From JBALVT01 sp036960305 (GTDB taxonomy: Bacteria > Pseudomonadota > Gammaproteobacteria > Pseudomonadales > Halieaceae): a stretch of DNA of 64,000 bases. The position numbers and the translations under genes are program-made. The DNA lies in assembly GCA_036960305.1 (NCBI GenBank), contig JBALWA010000009.1, positions 1 to 64,000 of the forward strand, given 5' to 3'. The notes beneath the pieces are model-generated. The model made no database searches and had not been told where the DNA came from. It worked only from the letters and a program-made list of their open reading frames with translations. Positions 51,752 to 61,600 of this stretch are shown in pieces (position 1 is the stretch's first letter; each line of letters opens with the position of its first letter).

Positions 51752-53599
51752 TCAGAACGCCACCGAAAAGCTAAGGGACACGAAATCCCGATCTTGCTGG
51801 TCGTTATAGTCGGCGCCAAAATAGGTGGTGTAGGCCAAATCGGCCTGATAGATATTGAGATAGCTGGCTTTCACTCCCAGGCTAAGTGCTTTCCGGTCCT
51901 CTATGAAATTGGGCGCGGGTGAATTGCCACTCACATCGTGAGACCAGGCCAGATTGGGGGCCAGGTTGATACCGGCAAATACATCGGAGTAGTCCAGCCC
52001 GGCACGCACGCGATATCCCCAGGAGAAATCATCGGTGAAACCGTCACTATTGCAATACCCTGCGTTGCTATTCGGCTTGAAATCAGCAAGTACTTCAAGT
52101 ACCGCGTGTGAATTACATGAAACCTCCACCCCTGGGAACTGCTCACTCACAAAGGGTTTAAAGCTACCAACACCGTAGCTGGAGGAACGCCCGTAGCTTT
52201 GATCGGAATCCATATCTCCCAGCCAGGTAGCACCCGCTTCAGCGGCAAACGACAGCCGGCTGGCGCCCAGTACCTGCTCGAAAAACTTTATAAACGTCAT
52301 CTGAAACTGGGTATAGGACACATCGTCATAGCCGTGAACAATACCGCCCGCTCCTGCCGCCTCGGAGCGATCAATAACGGTTGACCACTCTGCATAGCTA
52401 CCCAGGGCAGCTGCCTGCAAGATATTGGTTTGGCTAATCTGCAGCGGAAAGTCCGGACGATAACTTAGTTCGCCTGACCAGGCCCAACTTCCCAAATTGG
52501 TGGCGAACGTGAGGCCGTACAGATCAATGTCCTCGGGAAATTCAAAGATGTACTGGGGATTAGAGCCTAAAATAAAAGGCAATCCAAAATTTTCCGTTGG
52601 ATTGACCGCACTGAATATCGGTGTCCGGCTGTGATAATTCAGGTAGTAGAGACCGAATTCAGTGGCGTTAAGCGACTCCACAAAGTAGCGTGCGGCGATG
52701 CCCCACTGCCCGGAGTCGGAAGCCTCTATATCGCGCGCCCTGGGAACAGTATAGGGCGGTACGGAGGTAGCCTGGTCCAGGTCGCTGCGGCCACCTGTCG
52801 CTGTCAGGTAATCGCAGCCACCACCGTAGGGGTCTCCGGAGTTCCAATAGGTACCACACTCGTCGAGAACGGTGCGCTTCCATTCGTACTGATAGAACGC
52901 TTCGACACTCAGGTCATGGGTCAAGCCAATGTTGGTGTAGATCATGCCAACGGGTAGCAGAGCCTCTTTAATTTCAGCCCCTGGCTTACGCAGTGCGGTA
53001 ACGTCGAAGGGGTTAATGACATTAATGCCATTTTGAATAAAAGTACTCTCACCCCAGCTGAGCACCATACTACCGGCCCGTAACTCAACCGGCTTCTCTG
53101 CGATTTCAAAACTGCCATAGGCATAATAATCGAGAAACTCAAACCCGGAATCCTGTGCCAGGTCCTCGAAACCGGACATATCCAGTTCGCTGTTGGGTTC
53201 ATAATCGGTGGCTGCGTGACCGTGCGCGACTTCGCCATTGGCCAACTCATAGTCATACCAATACTTCACGCGAGTAAAGAATCCAAAGTTCCCCGCGTTG
53301 AGATCAAGGTCATGTACGCCCTTGAACAGCAGGGAATACATATCACCCTGATCGTAGTTCAGGTTACCGTCATCGGTAACGCTGCCAGACGCCCGCCCTT
53401 CCCCATCAGTATTTCCCGGGCTAATGACGCGATTGGAGGCGTCCTCCGTGCGCCAACTGGCACCGACCGAGAAGTTCGAGGTAAACGTACCCTCTATATT
53501 TCCCCAGTCGAATTTCACTGCCTGCGCCTGTCCGGCAAGGCCTAGTGAAGCCACTGCGATTGCAGCGACCAGGGGATTTTTCAAATATGTGTCCAGCAT
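51752..53599 (-). CDS. DUF1302 family outer-membrane beta-barrel
   Basis: A 615-residue protein with signal peptide (PLVAAIAVASLGLAGQAQA) followed by alternating amphipathic strands and the C-terminal Phe of barrel proteins (FVSLSFSVAF). WGNIEGTFTSNFSVGASWRT is the normal DUF1302 mature start. The family forms outer-membrane barrels found beside DUF1329 genes and tied to hydrophobic compound uptake or export. It heads the four-gene envelope set, with only 26 bases between its stop and the DUF1329 start. Confidence 0.88.
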   Translation of the reverse strand: MLDTYLKNPLVAAIAVASLGLAGQAQAVKFDWGNIEGTFTSNFSVGASWRTEDASNRVISPGNTDGEGRASGSVTDDGNLNYDQGDMYSLLFKGVHDLDLNAGNFGFFTRVKYWYDYELANGEVAHGHAATDYEPNSELDMSGFEDLAQDSGFEFLDYYAYGSFEIAEKPVELRAGSMVLSWGESTFIQNGINVINPFDVTALRKPGAEIKEALLPVGMIYTNIGLTHDLSVEAFYQYEWKRTVLDECGTYWNSGDPYGGGCDYLTATGGRSDLDQATSVPPYTVPRARDIEASDSGQWGIAARYFVESLNATEFGLYYLNYHSRTPIFSAVNPTENFGLPFILGSNPQYIFEFPEDIDLYGLTFATNLGSWAWSGELSYRPDFPLQISQTNILQAAALGSYAEWSTVIDRSEAAGAGGIVHGYDDVSYTQFQMTFIKFFEQVLGASRLSFAAEAGATWLGDMDSDQSYGRSSSYGVGSFKPFVSEQFPGVEVSCNSHAVLEVLADFKPNSNAGYCNSDGFTDDFSWGYRVRAGLDYSDVFAGINLAPNLAWSHDVSGNSPAPNFIEDRKALSLGVKASYLNIYQADLAYTTYFGADYNDQQDRDFVSLSFSVAF

Positions 53600-53686
53600 G
53601 ACCGACTCTCCAAAGTTTTCAGCTCACACTTTGAATTCTAGGCCGTAAATGGATTTGCTTTATTGTGTCAAATCAAGAAAAAGTGA

Positions 53687-55594
53687 TTAGGCGCCGGGAT
53701 TAACTTTAGTTAGCGCAATAAGTAGTAGCTGGCGATAGAGTTTGTCCTTAACCGAATCGGCTCTATCGAATCCCATGCGTTCAAGATGAGCGTGGTAATG
53801 GCGCACTGTCTCCTCATCGATTACGCTGGCACGTGCCAGTTCCGCCATGGATGAAGGCTTGATATGGGTTTTCAGCCAACCCAGTGCGGATAGCAACATC
53901 TCTTCAATATAGGTAAAGTCGCTACCCAGTGGAAATTCGGGAAAGCGTCCCTGAGCATGGTGCTGTTGATAAATAGCCTGCAAGCGCTGAGGCGTATTGT
54001 TTGTATACTGAAGCGGAATTTGGTAATCCGCTGCCAGTTTACCCTCCGCCTTGGCCCTGGCCATTAACTCACCCTGGAATCGAGAATCACAGATGTTCAG
54101 CATGGCGGCGATAACTTCGGCATCGGTCTTACTGCGCAGGTCGGCAACCCCATATTCAGTGACCACTATGTCGCGTAAATGCCTGGGGATGGTGGTATGC
54201 CCGTAGTTCCACAGGACATTGGAGCTGGCGTGACCATTTTTCGTGCGCGTAGCGCGAACCAGCAACACCGAACGCGCGCCCTCCAATTCATGTGCCTGAG
54301 CAACGAAATTATACTGGCCACCCACTCCGCTTAACATGCGACCGTCCTCCAACTGATCGGCTACCCCCGCTCCCATCAAAGTCACGGTAAACGCGGTGTT
54401 GATAAAGCGCGCATCCAGTCGGTGGCTGCGCTTTAGCTCCTCATCGCCGTACAGTGAATTAACAAAGCTGATATGCGTCATATCGATCTTGGCGTGCTCT
54501 TCGGCAGACAGCTCGCGCAGGCCCTGATAGAACTCGTTGGGGCCGAGAAAAAAACCGCCATGCATACATATAGAACGGCCCTGGGCGTCCTCAACCTGCC
54601 GTTTGATGACCCCTTCTTTAAATAAGCGAAACAAGCCGTAGGTAAACATTTCGCTGCAGCCATAGAGCCCTTGCTTGAACCGATCCAGGGAACCCGTCTC
54701 CTCCAGGGCAGGAAACATCTCCGGGGTGTACAGGCACTCCTGTAAAAGCTGTTGATAGTTTGCATTATCCTGATGACGCAGCAAGGTAGCGCAGGCCACC
54801 GCATCCCCCAAAGCGCCAATACCGATCTGCAGCGTGCCGCCGTCTTTTATCAGGGCACTGGCGGCCAGACCGATAAAATGTTCCGTCATTCCCACTGGCA
54901 TATTCGGCGTATTGATCAAACGGGACGTATAGGCAGGGTCGTCGATAACGATATCAAACATATCGTCCGGTGCGATGGCGGTATTTTCCATAAAAGGCAA
55001 GTCGGGGTGGATCTGGCCAACCAACAGGATGGTTTCTCCGCGTTCCCTGCGGCTATTAATGGCAGGTAGCGCATCGAGAAGGATTTCCGGATTACAACTC
55101 AGGCTCAGCTGTTCGACACCTGCTTGTTGCCGGCTGGAAATCGTTTGGGCAATGACATTAATGCCGCGATTGTTCATGTCTCTGGCGGCGTGAGTATAAT
55201 TGCTGTTGATGTAATTCTGCTGGGTATAGGCGTTGTTCAACTCGCTGGCCGGCTGTACAAAAAACTCATGCACCTGGATATTATCGGGCAAGGCGCCCCG
55301 GCGGGCGGCCTGCAGGTAATCGAGTTCCTCGTAGTCGCCGTACACCCGGTCGACGAAGGGCTGTAAAAAGCGCTGTTGCAACTCGCCCGAGGCCTTGGGG
55401 CGGGTGAGTGACAGCGCTGTCAGAATGGTCAGGGAAATCTGTGGGTCCTGCGCGGCTTTACGATACAGTGCGTTGACCAGTGGGTTGGGTTTGCCCATGC
55501 CCAGTGGTAAACCCAGTGCAATCTCGCCCCCTGTTTTTTCAATTATTGCATCGGCAGCTTTATCGACAGTGGTGTAGCGCATTGTTGTATCCAT
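53687..55594 (-). CDS. Acetyl-CoA hydrolase/transferase family protein
   Basis: A 635-residue CoA-transferase-fold protein. GKPNPLVNALYRKAAQD and ITILTALSLTRP form the N-terminal domain; MLSGVGGQYNFVAQAHELEG, SSNVLWNYGHTTIPRHL and IVVTEYGVADLRSKTDAEVI form the acetyl-CoA hydrolase C-terminal domain. It interchanges acyl-CoA and free carboxylates in the cytoplasm. Relatives are about 500 residues; the extra ~100 at the C-terminus (LARASVIDEETVRHYHAHLE...) are unexplained. It precedes the DUF1302 gene by 87 bases in the same direction. Confidence 0.85.
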   Translation of the reverse strand: MDTTMRYTTVDKAADAIIEKTGGEIALGLPLGMGKPNPLVNALYRKAAQDPQISLTILTALSLTRPKASGELQQRFLQPFVDRVYGDYEELDYLQAARRGALPDNIQVHEFFVQPASELNNAYTQQNYINSNYTHAARDMNNRGINVIAQTISSRQQAGVEQLSLSCNPEILLDALPAINSRRERGETILLVGQIHPDLPFMENTAIAPDDMFDIVIDDPAYTSRLINTPNMPVGMTEHFIGLAASALIKDGGTLQIGIGALGDAVACATLLRHQDNANYQQLLQECLYTPEMFPALEETGSLDRFKQGLYGCSEMFTYGLFRLFKEGVIKRQVEDAQGRSICMHGGFFLGPNEFYQGLRELSAEEHAKIDMTHISFVNSLYGDEELKRSHRLDARFINTAFTVTLMGAGVADQLEDGRMLSGVGGQYNFVAQAHELEGARSVLLVRATRTKNGHASSNVLWNYGHTTIPRHLRDIVVTEYGVADLRSKTDAEVIAAMLNICDSRFQGELMARAKAEGKLAADYQIPLQYTNNTPQRLQAIYQQHHAQGRFPEFPLGSDFTYIEEMLLSALGWLKTHIKPSSMAELARASVIDEETVRHYHAHLERMGFDRADSVKDKLYRQLLLIALTKVNPGA

Positions 55595-55828
55595 CTCATC
55601 CTCAGTAAACGCCTAATTTAACGACTGTATTGATACAACGATATGATTCGCATCAAAAAATGTCTTTCAACGGCCAATTCTTTGCCATTTTTCGTCATTT
55701 TCGACCGTTTATCGGCCAAATATACCAATCGTCAGACAAATGCGGACATCAACAGACCTTTGGGTATGATTCAACATGAGCACTAATTTATAAGTGCCGT
55801 AGACACAATGAGTTATATAGGGGCAACA

Positions 55829-56404
55829 ATGCGACGAAGTGACGGGTTTACACTGGTTGAACTGCTTATCTCAGTGCTGATACTTGCCGTACTGATGGCA
55901 ATCGCAGCGCCCTCACTCCAGAATTTGATCAAGGATAACCGCATCCTGTCTGAAGTTTATGCTTTTCGAGCCAATCTCAATACCGCCCGCTCTGAAGCCA
56001 TGACGCAACGCACCTTTGTCAGCTTCTGCAACAGTGATGACGGGGTGGATTGCGGCGGTGACTGGAACAGGGGCTATATCGCCTTTACCGACTTCGACGG
56101 AGACGGCACCATGGACCCCAACACAGTGAATGGCGATGTGCTGATCCTGTCCCGGGTAGTCGATAATACCACCATCGACATTGATCTTATTAACCCCGAC
56201 GGCGAGACCCGCATTCGCTTTAATGGCCAGGGCTATGCCCGTAATTTTGGTGGCACGCTGGAACTCTGCGACGACCGCGGCGCAACCAGAGCCAGGGGCG
56301 TTATTATCTCTAGGGTGGGCGCCGTCAGTGCTGCCGAAGACCCCAATGATCCTGACAGCGGCATTCGTTTTGACCGCGAGGGGAATAATCTTGATTGCAA
56401 CTAG
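55829..56404 (+). CDS. fimT: GspH/FimT-family minor pilin
   Basis: A 191-residue pseudopilin with a class III leader cut at G/FTLVELL, the helix LISVLILAVLMAIAAPSLQNL, and the FimT/GspH text NTARSEAMTQRTFVSFC. It primes or caps the type IV pilus in the inner membrane. I begin at ATG 55829 (AGGGGC upstream), as the in-frame ATG at 55808 would lengthen the leader unusually. First gene of the minor-pilin operon; the pilV start lies inside its last codons. Confidence 0.9.
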   Translation: MRRSDGFTLVELLISVLILAVLMAIAAPSLQNLIKDNRILSEVYAFRANLNTARSEAMTQRTFVSFCNSDDGVDCGGDWNRGYIAFTDFDGDGTMDPNTVNGDVLILSRVVDNTTIDIDLINPDGETRIRFNGQGYARNFGGTLELCDDRGATRARGVIISRVGAVSAAEDPNDPDSGIRFDREGNNLDCN

Positions 56405-57020
56405 ACACAAAAAGATAAGCCGGCAGCAAGGTTTCACCTTGATCGAAGCCCTGATCGCCTTTCTGATCCTGTCCGTTGGATTACTGGGCATTGTCAGCCT
56501 GCAGGCCATGGCCAAAACCTCACAACACCAGGCGATACAGCGCACACGGGCCGTCAGCCTGGCCGATGCCCTGGTCGAGCGCATACGCGTCAACCCCGCC
56601 GGCATCGTGACATACAATATCGGAACCGCAGCGCCGGTAGGCAACGCCAGCCGTGGCGCTACCGAGCCCACAGAGAATTGCCGGGATGCGGCCTGTACGC
56701 CAGTCGAACTGGCCACTCATGATCTCTGGGCCTGGGAACAGGCCATAGACGGCGCCATGGCAACCATCACCGAAGGCGGCAATACCACCAATGTGGGCGG
56801 CCTCTCTTCCCCGCGGGGCTGCGTGCTCTTTACTCCCTTTGGCGGCCGGGCACGCTCCGGTCTCCTCACGGTGGTAATTCAGTGGCAGGGACAGCGCTCC
56901 TCGACTGATGGCGTGGCCGCCGGCGGTGTCGATTGCGCCACCGTAGCGGTCATTCCCGACCTCACGCTTCGCAGGCAGGTCGCGGTCAATACCTTTGTAG
57001 TAGACGAGACGGAGTTTTGA
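56391..57020 (+). CDS. pilV: Minor pilin PilV
   Basis: A 209-residue pilin with leader ending QQG/FTLIEALIAFLILSV and the PilV-style helix LGIVSLQAMAKTS. It belongs to the priming complex of type IV pili. No ATG fits: the frame must start at TTG 56391 (or ATT 56394), with GAGGGG about seven bases upstream, so it overlaps fimT by 14 bases. The long open frame from 56181 is not the real start. Its final base is shared with the pilW ATG. Confidence 0.85.
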   Translation: MIATRHKKISRQQGFTLIEALIAFLILSVGLLGIVSLQAMAKTSQHQAIQRTRAVSLADALVERIRVNPAGIVTYNIGTAAPVGNASRGATEPTENCRDAACTPVELATHDLWAWEQAIDGAMATITEGGNTTNVGGLSSPRGCVLFTPFGGRARSGLLTVVIQWQGQRSSTDGVAAGGVDCATVAVIPDLTLRRQVAVNTFVVDETEF

Positions 57021-58057
57021 TGATGCGCAGGTCTCTTCCACGCGGGCAACAGGGCTTCACCCTGATTGAACTGATGATTGGCATGTTACTGGGCGTCATG
57101 CTGATGGCGGGCGCTTCATCCATCTATCTGGCCACCAAACAGTCCTATGTTGAGGTAGAACAGGTAGCCAACCTCTCGGAAAACGGCCGTTTCGCGTCCC
57201 AGCTTATCAATACCTCCCTGCGTCATGTCGGCTTTACCGGGCGGGTAAAAGCGGGAGCTATAGAGGCAGACAGCGATCTCACTGCCATTCCCCTCGCTCA
57301 AGACTGCACTGGCCGGGCCCAGGCCTACGATATCAACAATTACTTGTTCGCTGTCAGTACCGTTGGCACCAGCATCTTGGGCTGTATCGATGATGCTGTC
57401 GCCGGCACCGATGTATTGGTGGTCAAATATGTGGTGCCCAGCCCCTCCTACGATGGCGACCCCAATGACCCCAATGCACCTTTAGACGGCATAATTTCCT
57501 TCCCTGACCCTGGTGGCCTGAGCGGTGAGGAAACCTACGTAATAACCAATAATTTACTAGGCACCATTTTTGACGGCGCAGACACAGCCCCCACCCTGCT
57601 CACAGGCGGCGACATCCCTGGGGGCGTGGCCTGGCCCTACCGCTTTGAGGTGTTCTATATACGGCAGGCATCCGCGAATGCCACCCCACAACTTAGCCGC
57701 AAAACCCTCAGGTGGAGCGCCGGCGCAATGACCATCGCGACAGAAGACCTGGTCGCCGGGGTGGAAGATATGCGCCTGCAATTTGGCCGCGATACCACAG
57801 GCAACGGCGAGGTCGATACCTACTCCGCCCCGGCCGCCACTGAATTGGCGAACGGCTGGGCCCAGGTCCACTCAGTGGAGGCCTATATGCTGATTCGAAG
57901 TACCAACCGCCCAGACCCACAATATCTGGATACCAAGACCTACAACTTGGGGGCCGCCAACATTATCCCGCCGAAGAACGACAATCGCCGACGGCTGGTC
58001 GTGCATTCCAATATTTCCCTGCGCAATCCCAAACTGATTATCCGGGGAGGAGCCTGA
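57020..58057 (+). CDS. pilW: Minor pilin PilW
   Basis: A 345-residue pilin with leader MMRRSLPRGQQG/FTLIELMIGML and a long globular domain containing LSENGRFASQLINTSLRHVG, the usual PilW N-terminal pattern. It forms a priming complex with PilV, PilX and FimT in the inner membrane. Start ATG at 57020 with GGAG five bases upstream overlaps pilV by one base. The final VHSNISLRNPKLI is typical. Confidence 0.88.
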   Translation: MMRRSLPRGQQGFTLIELMIGMLLGVMLMAGASSIYLATKQSYVEVEQVANLSENGRFASQLINTSLRHVGFTGRVKAGAIEADSDLTAIPLAQDCTGRAQAYDINNYLFAVSTVGTSILGCIDDAVAGTDVLVVKYVVPSPSYDGDPNDPNAPLDGIISFPDPGGLSGEETYVITNNLLGTIFDGADTAPTLLTGGDIPGGVAWPYRFEVFYIRQASANATPQLSRKTLRWSAGAMTIATEDLVAGVEDMRLQFGRDTTGNGEVDTYSAPAATELANGWAQVHSVEAYMLIRSTNRPDPQYLDTKTYNLGAANIIPPKNDNRRRLVVHSNISLRNPKLIIRGGA

Positions 58058-58059
58058 TC

Positions 58060-58545
58060 ATGAGCAAAAAACCAATTCAGCAGCGAGGCATCGCCCTGGT
58101 CGTTGCCCTGCTCTTTTTGCTGGTAGTCACGGTTATCAGTATCGTGGCGGCCAACAATAGCACCCTGGGCCTGCGCATGAGCGCCAATATGCAGGATGCC
58201 TATGAGTCTTTTCAATCGGCCGAAGCCGGTATTATCGCCGCCCTGGCGATGGCCAATTCGGCCGCCGACCCCTTTGATGGTGACGACAGCCTGACGCCTT
58301 TTTCTACCCTGGCGGCTGCCGCTCATCCCCTGCGCGACCTGCCCAATGACCCCAATTCCGTGAATGTCGATGTGCTACTGAACACTGCAGGCTCCGAGTG
58401 CCCACGCAGTGCAGCGGGATTCAGTACAGAACTGCTGGCCTGTGATTACTACGGCATTGAGGCCGCGCACCAGGTTGACCAAAGATCAAGAACCCAGGTA
58501 GAGCTGGGTGTAGTAAAAACAATTATTGGTAGTGCGGCCCGATAA
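58060..58545 (+). CDS. pilX: Minor pilin assembly protein PilX
   Basis: A 161-residue protein starting MSKKPIQQRGIALVVALLFL, the PilX leader and helix (G/IALVVALLFLLVVTVISI), and NNSTLGLRMSANMQDAYESF with QSAEAGI. PilX binds PilY1 and completes the priming complex. It begins two bases after the pilW stop; pilY1 follows after 74 bases. Confidence 0.9.
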   Translation: MSKKPIQQRGIALVVALLFLLVVTVISIVAANNSTLGLRMSANMQDAYESFQSAEAGIIAALAMANSAADPFDGDDSLTPFSTLAAAAHPLRDLPNDPNSVNVDVLLNTAGSECPRSAAGFSTELLACDYYGIEAAHQVDQRSRTQVELGVVKTIIGSAAR

Positions 58546-58619
58546 GCATCGCTTAAGCGTGTCACATACAACAGGTCGCGGATAGTTTACACCGCGCCAA
58601 CACAGTGGAGGATAGGTCC

Positions 58620-61600
58620 ATGCTGACAAACAGTTATGGTAAAGCGGGTCTTTTTGCAACGGTTGTAGGATTACTGGCCGTGGGCACGGGCGATGTCACC
58701 CGGGCGGATGATACCGAGGTGTATCAGTCGACCTTTTCCGCTGGCGCCACAGGGCGCCCCAAAGTCCTGATCATGTTCGATGACTCAGGCAGTATGGACA
58801 CAACAGTGGAGGGTGAACGCCCCCCCTATGACGCCACCCTGAACGGCACGGCCGACGATTACGCGTCCACCGCTAATTCAGATTACGTCTACTGGTCCAC
58901 AAGCGGGAGCCCTCCCAGCGGTAACTCCAACCAACGTTTTAAGGTAACCAAAAACCGCTGTGTCAGTTCGTTTACTCCATTGGATGACAACGGCCTGTTT
59001 CAGAGCAGGGCCAGACGCTGGATCGCATCCAATTCCCGGGCCTATCCGGGCGACATATACGATGCCGGCTGGACTTCCCTTCGCAGCGGATCAACGGACC
59101 CTCTGCATGTGGACTGCCTGACCGATATAAGCAACGACCAGGCCGGCAATGGTAGCGGACAAGCTGACAGCTTCCCTTTCCTGCCGCCCATTATACGGTA
59201 CGCGAATCGAGTCCAGTATCGCGACAAGGACCTGGAATACAGTGCGGCAACCGCTGCCGCCTCCAACATTGACTGGGGCAGTACAACCTACACATTCTAT
59301 AGCGCGCACTACATCGACTACTGGAACGATGACACATTGACGGTAGATCAGACCCGCATGGAAATTGCCCAGGAGGTAGTATCCACACTCATCTCAGCCA
59401 ACCCTGGTATTGATTTTGGGTTGGGGCTATTTAACCGCAACTGCGGTGGTTACTCTGATCGTGGTGGTTGCAATGCCAATGGGTATAACGGCGGTCGCAT
59501 CGTCAGAGGTATTATTGCCGACTCCGAAAACGCCACAGACATGCAAAGGACAGCACAAAACACAGCGCTGCAATCGACGGTAGCGGGCTTGACTTCCGAG
59601 GGCTACACACCCCTGTGTGAATCCATGTACGAGGTCTACAACTACATGGCCGGAGCGCCAGTCTATTACGGAGACGACCGCCACTCCACTGCCGACTCCC
59701 CGAACCGGGACACTACCATTGAAGCCATTAGGAATGGCGCGAACTCCTATGTTTCCCCTGCGACCGATTGCGCCTACACCTACGTCATCCTGATGACAGA
59801 TGGCAAGCCCACTCGAGATACCAACGCCAACAGCCGCATCAAGACCCTTACCGGCAGAAACCCAAACACCTATACCTGCGGTATTTATGAAGATGACGTC
59901 GCCGGCACTGCAGAGAACTGCATGCCGGAATTGGCCTACCACATGGCCAACACCGACCTGGATGGAAATTCCGCCAACGGCAATCAATACGGTATCACCT
60001 ACACCATTGGCTTCACTACCAACCAGCAGTTACTCGCCGATACGGCCAGTGAAGGGGAAGGAGCTTACTATCAGGCAGACTCAGCCGATGCTCTGGCAAC
60101 TGCTTTCCAGCGTGCCGTGGCCAGTATTCTGTCCACCGACGCAACCTTTACCTCACCCGCCGTGGCGGTTGATTCCTTTACCCGGACCCAGAGCCGAAAC
60201 GATGTATTTTTCGCCATGTTCAAGCCCTATGACTATGTGGATTGGCCCGGCAATATCAAACGCCTGAATCTGGCCCTTACCACCGATGTAAACACCGGCG
60301 ACACCACCGCCTCACTGGTGGACAAGAACGGCGACCCAGCCATCGACCCGGCTACAGGCCTAATCGATGACGAAGCCATCACCTACTGGGGGACCGTAGC
60401 AGACGGCGGCACGGTGGAAGCAGGCGGTGTGGGCGCCCTGCTAGCAGCCAGGGACCCGGTGACACGCACTATCAAATCCAATACAGGCACTAACGGTGCG
60501 CTGGAGGCTTTTGATACGAGCAATATCGACCCGGAAGCCTTTGGTTACACCGCTGGCGATACCGCGTCGCTATTCAATTTCTTTGGGGTTGCCAACCAGG
60601 CTGAACTGAACACCATTATCAACTGGGGCAAGGGCTACAAACTTGATGAAGATGGCACGACCAACGGCACCCGGGATTGGGTGTTGGCCGACATGCTGCA
60701 CAGCAAGCCCCTGGTGGTCAACTATGGTGCTCGCACAGGAGGCTCGCCGGCATTCACCCCTGCAGATCCCGACCTGAGAATCGTAGTGGGTACAAATGGT
60801 GGCTTTATCCATATGTTTGGCAACCGCGATGGTATTGAGGACTGGGCCTTTTTCGCCAAGGAACTGGGCCCCGTGCTGACACAGCGTTCCGCTAACAGGA
60901 AATCAACCAACCATGTTTACGGTATAGACTCACCCGCCGTGATCTATACCAAAGACCTCAACTTTGATGGCACCCTGGACCATGCGGCTGGCGATAAAGT
61001 CTATATGTATAGCGGCCTGCGACGCGGTGGCAGCATGATGTATGCCCTGGACATTTCCAACCCCGACAGCCCGGCTTTCCTCTGGCGCATCGACAATACC
61101 ACCAGCGGCTTCAGCGAAATGGGGCAGACCTGGTCAGTGCCAACCATCAAGAAGATACCGGGCTATGTGGACGGCAATGGTGTGCCTAAACCGGTACTGA
61201 TTTTTGGTGCGGGTTACGACACTGACAAGGACGCAATCACAGTTGCCGGTCCCGATGATGTCGGCCGCGGTATCTATATCGTGGATGCGGCTACGGGCGC
61301 CCTGATTTGGAGTATCACGCCCGCTGCAGACAGCGCGACGAACCTGCAGGCGTCTAACCTGAACCATTCGGTGCCCGCCTCGGTGACGGCATTGGACAGC
61401 AACGGCGATGAGCTGGTTGATCGTTTGTACTTCGGTGACGCCGGTGGACAACTATGGCGTGTAGACATGCCCGGAAACGTCCGTCCAACCGCTAGTCAGG
61501 ACATCTGGCGTTTGACCAAAATCGCCGATCTGAATGACGGCACAACTGACGCCGCCGACGACCGTCGGTTCATCAGCACGGCACCGGATGTTGTGCGCAC

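Noticed and set aside
53600..53686. Sigma-70 promoter for the DUF1302 gene
   Set aside because: A perfect TTGACA is present on the minus strand, but no acceptable -10 lies at 16-18 bases, so I did not list it.
56181..56390. Longer pilV starting inside fimT
   Set aside because: The extra residues are out-of-frame fimT translation and would hide the prepilin leader.
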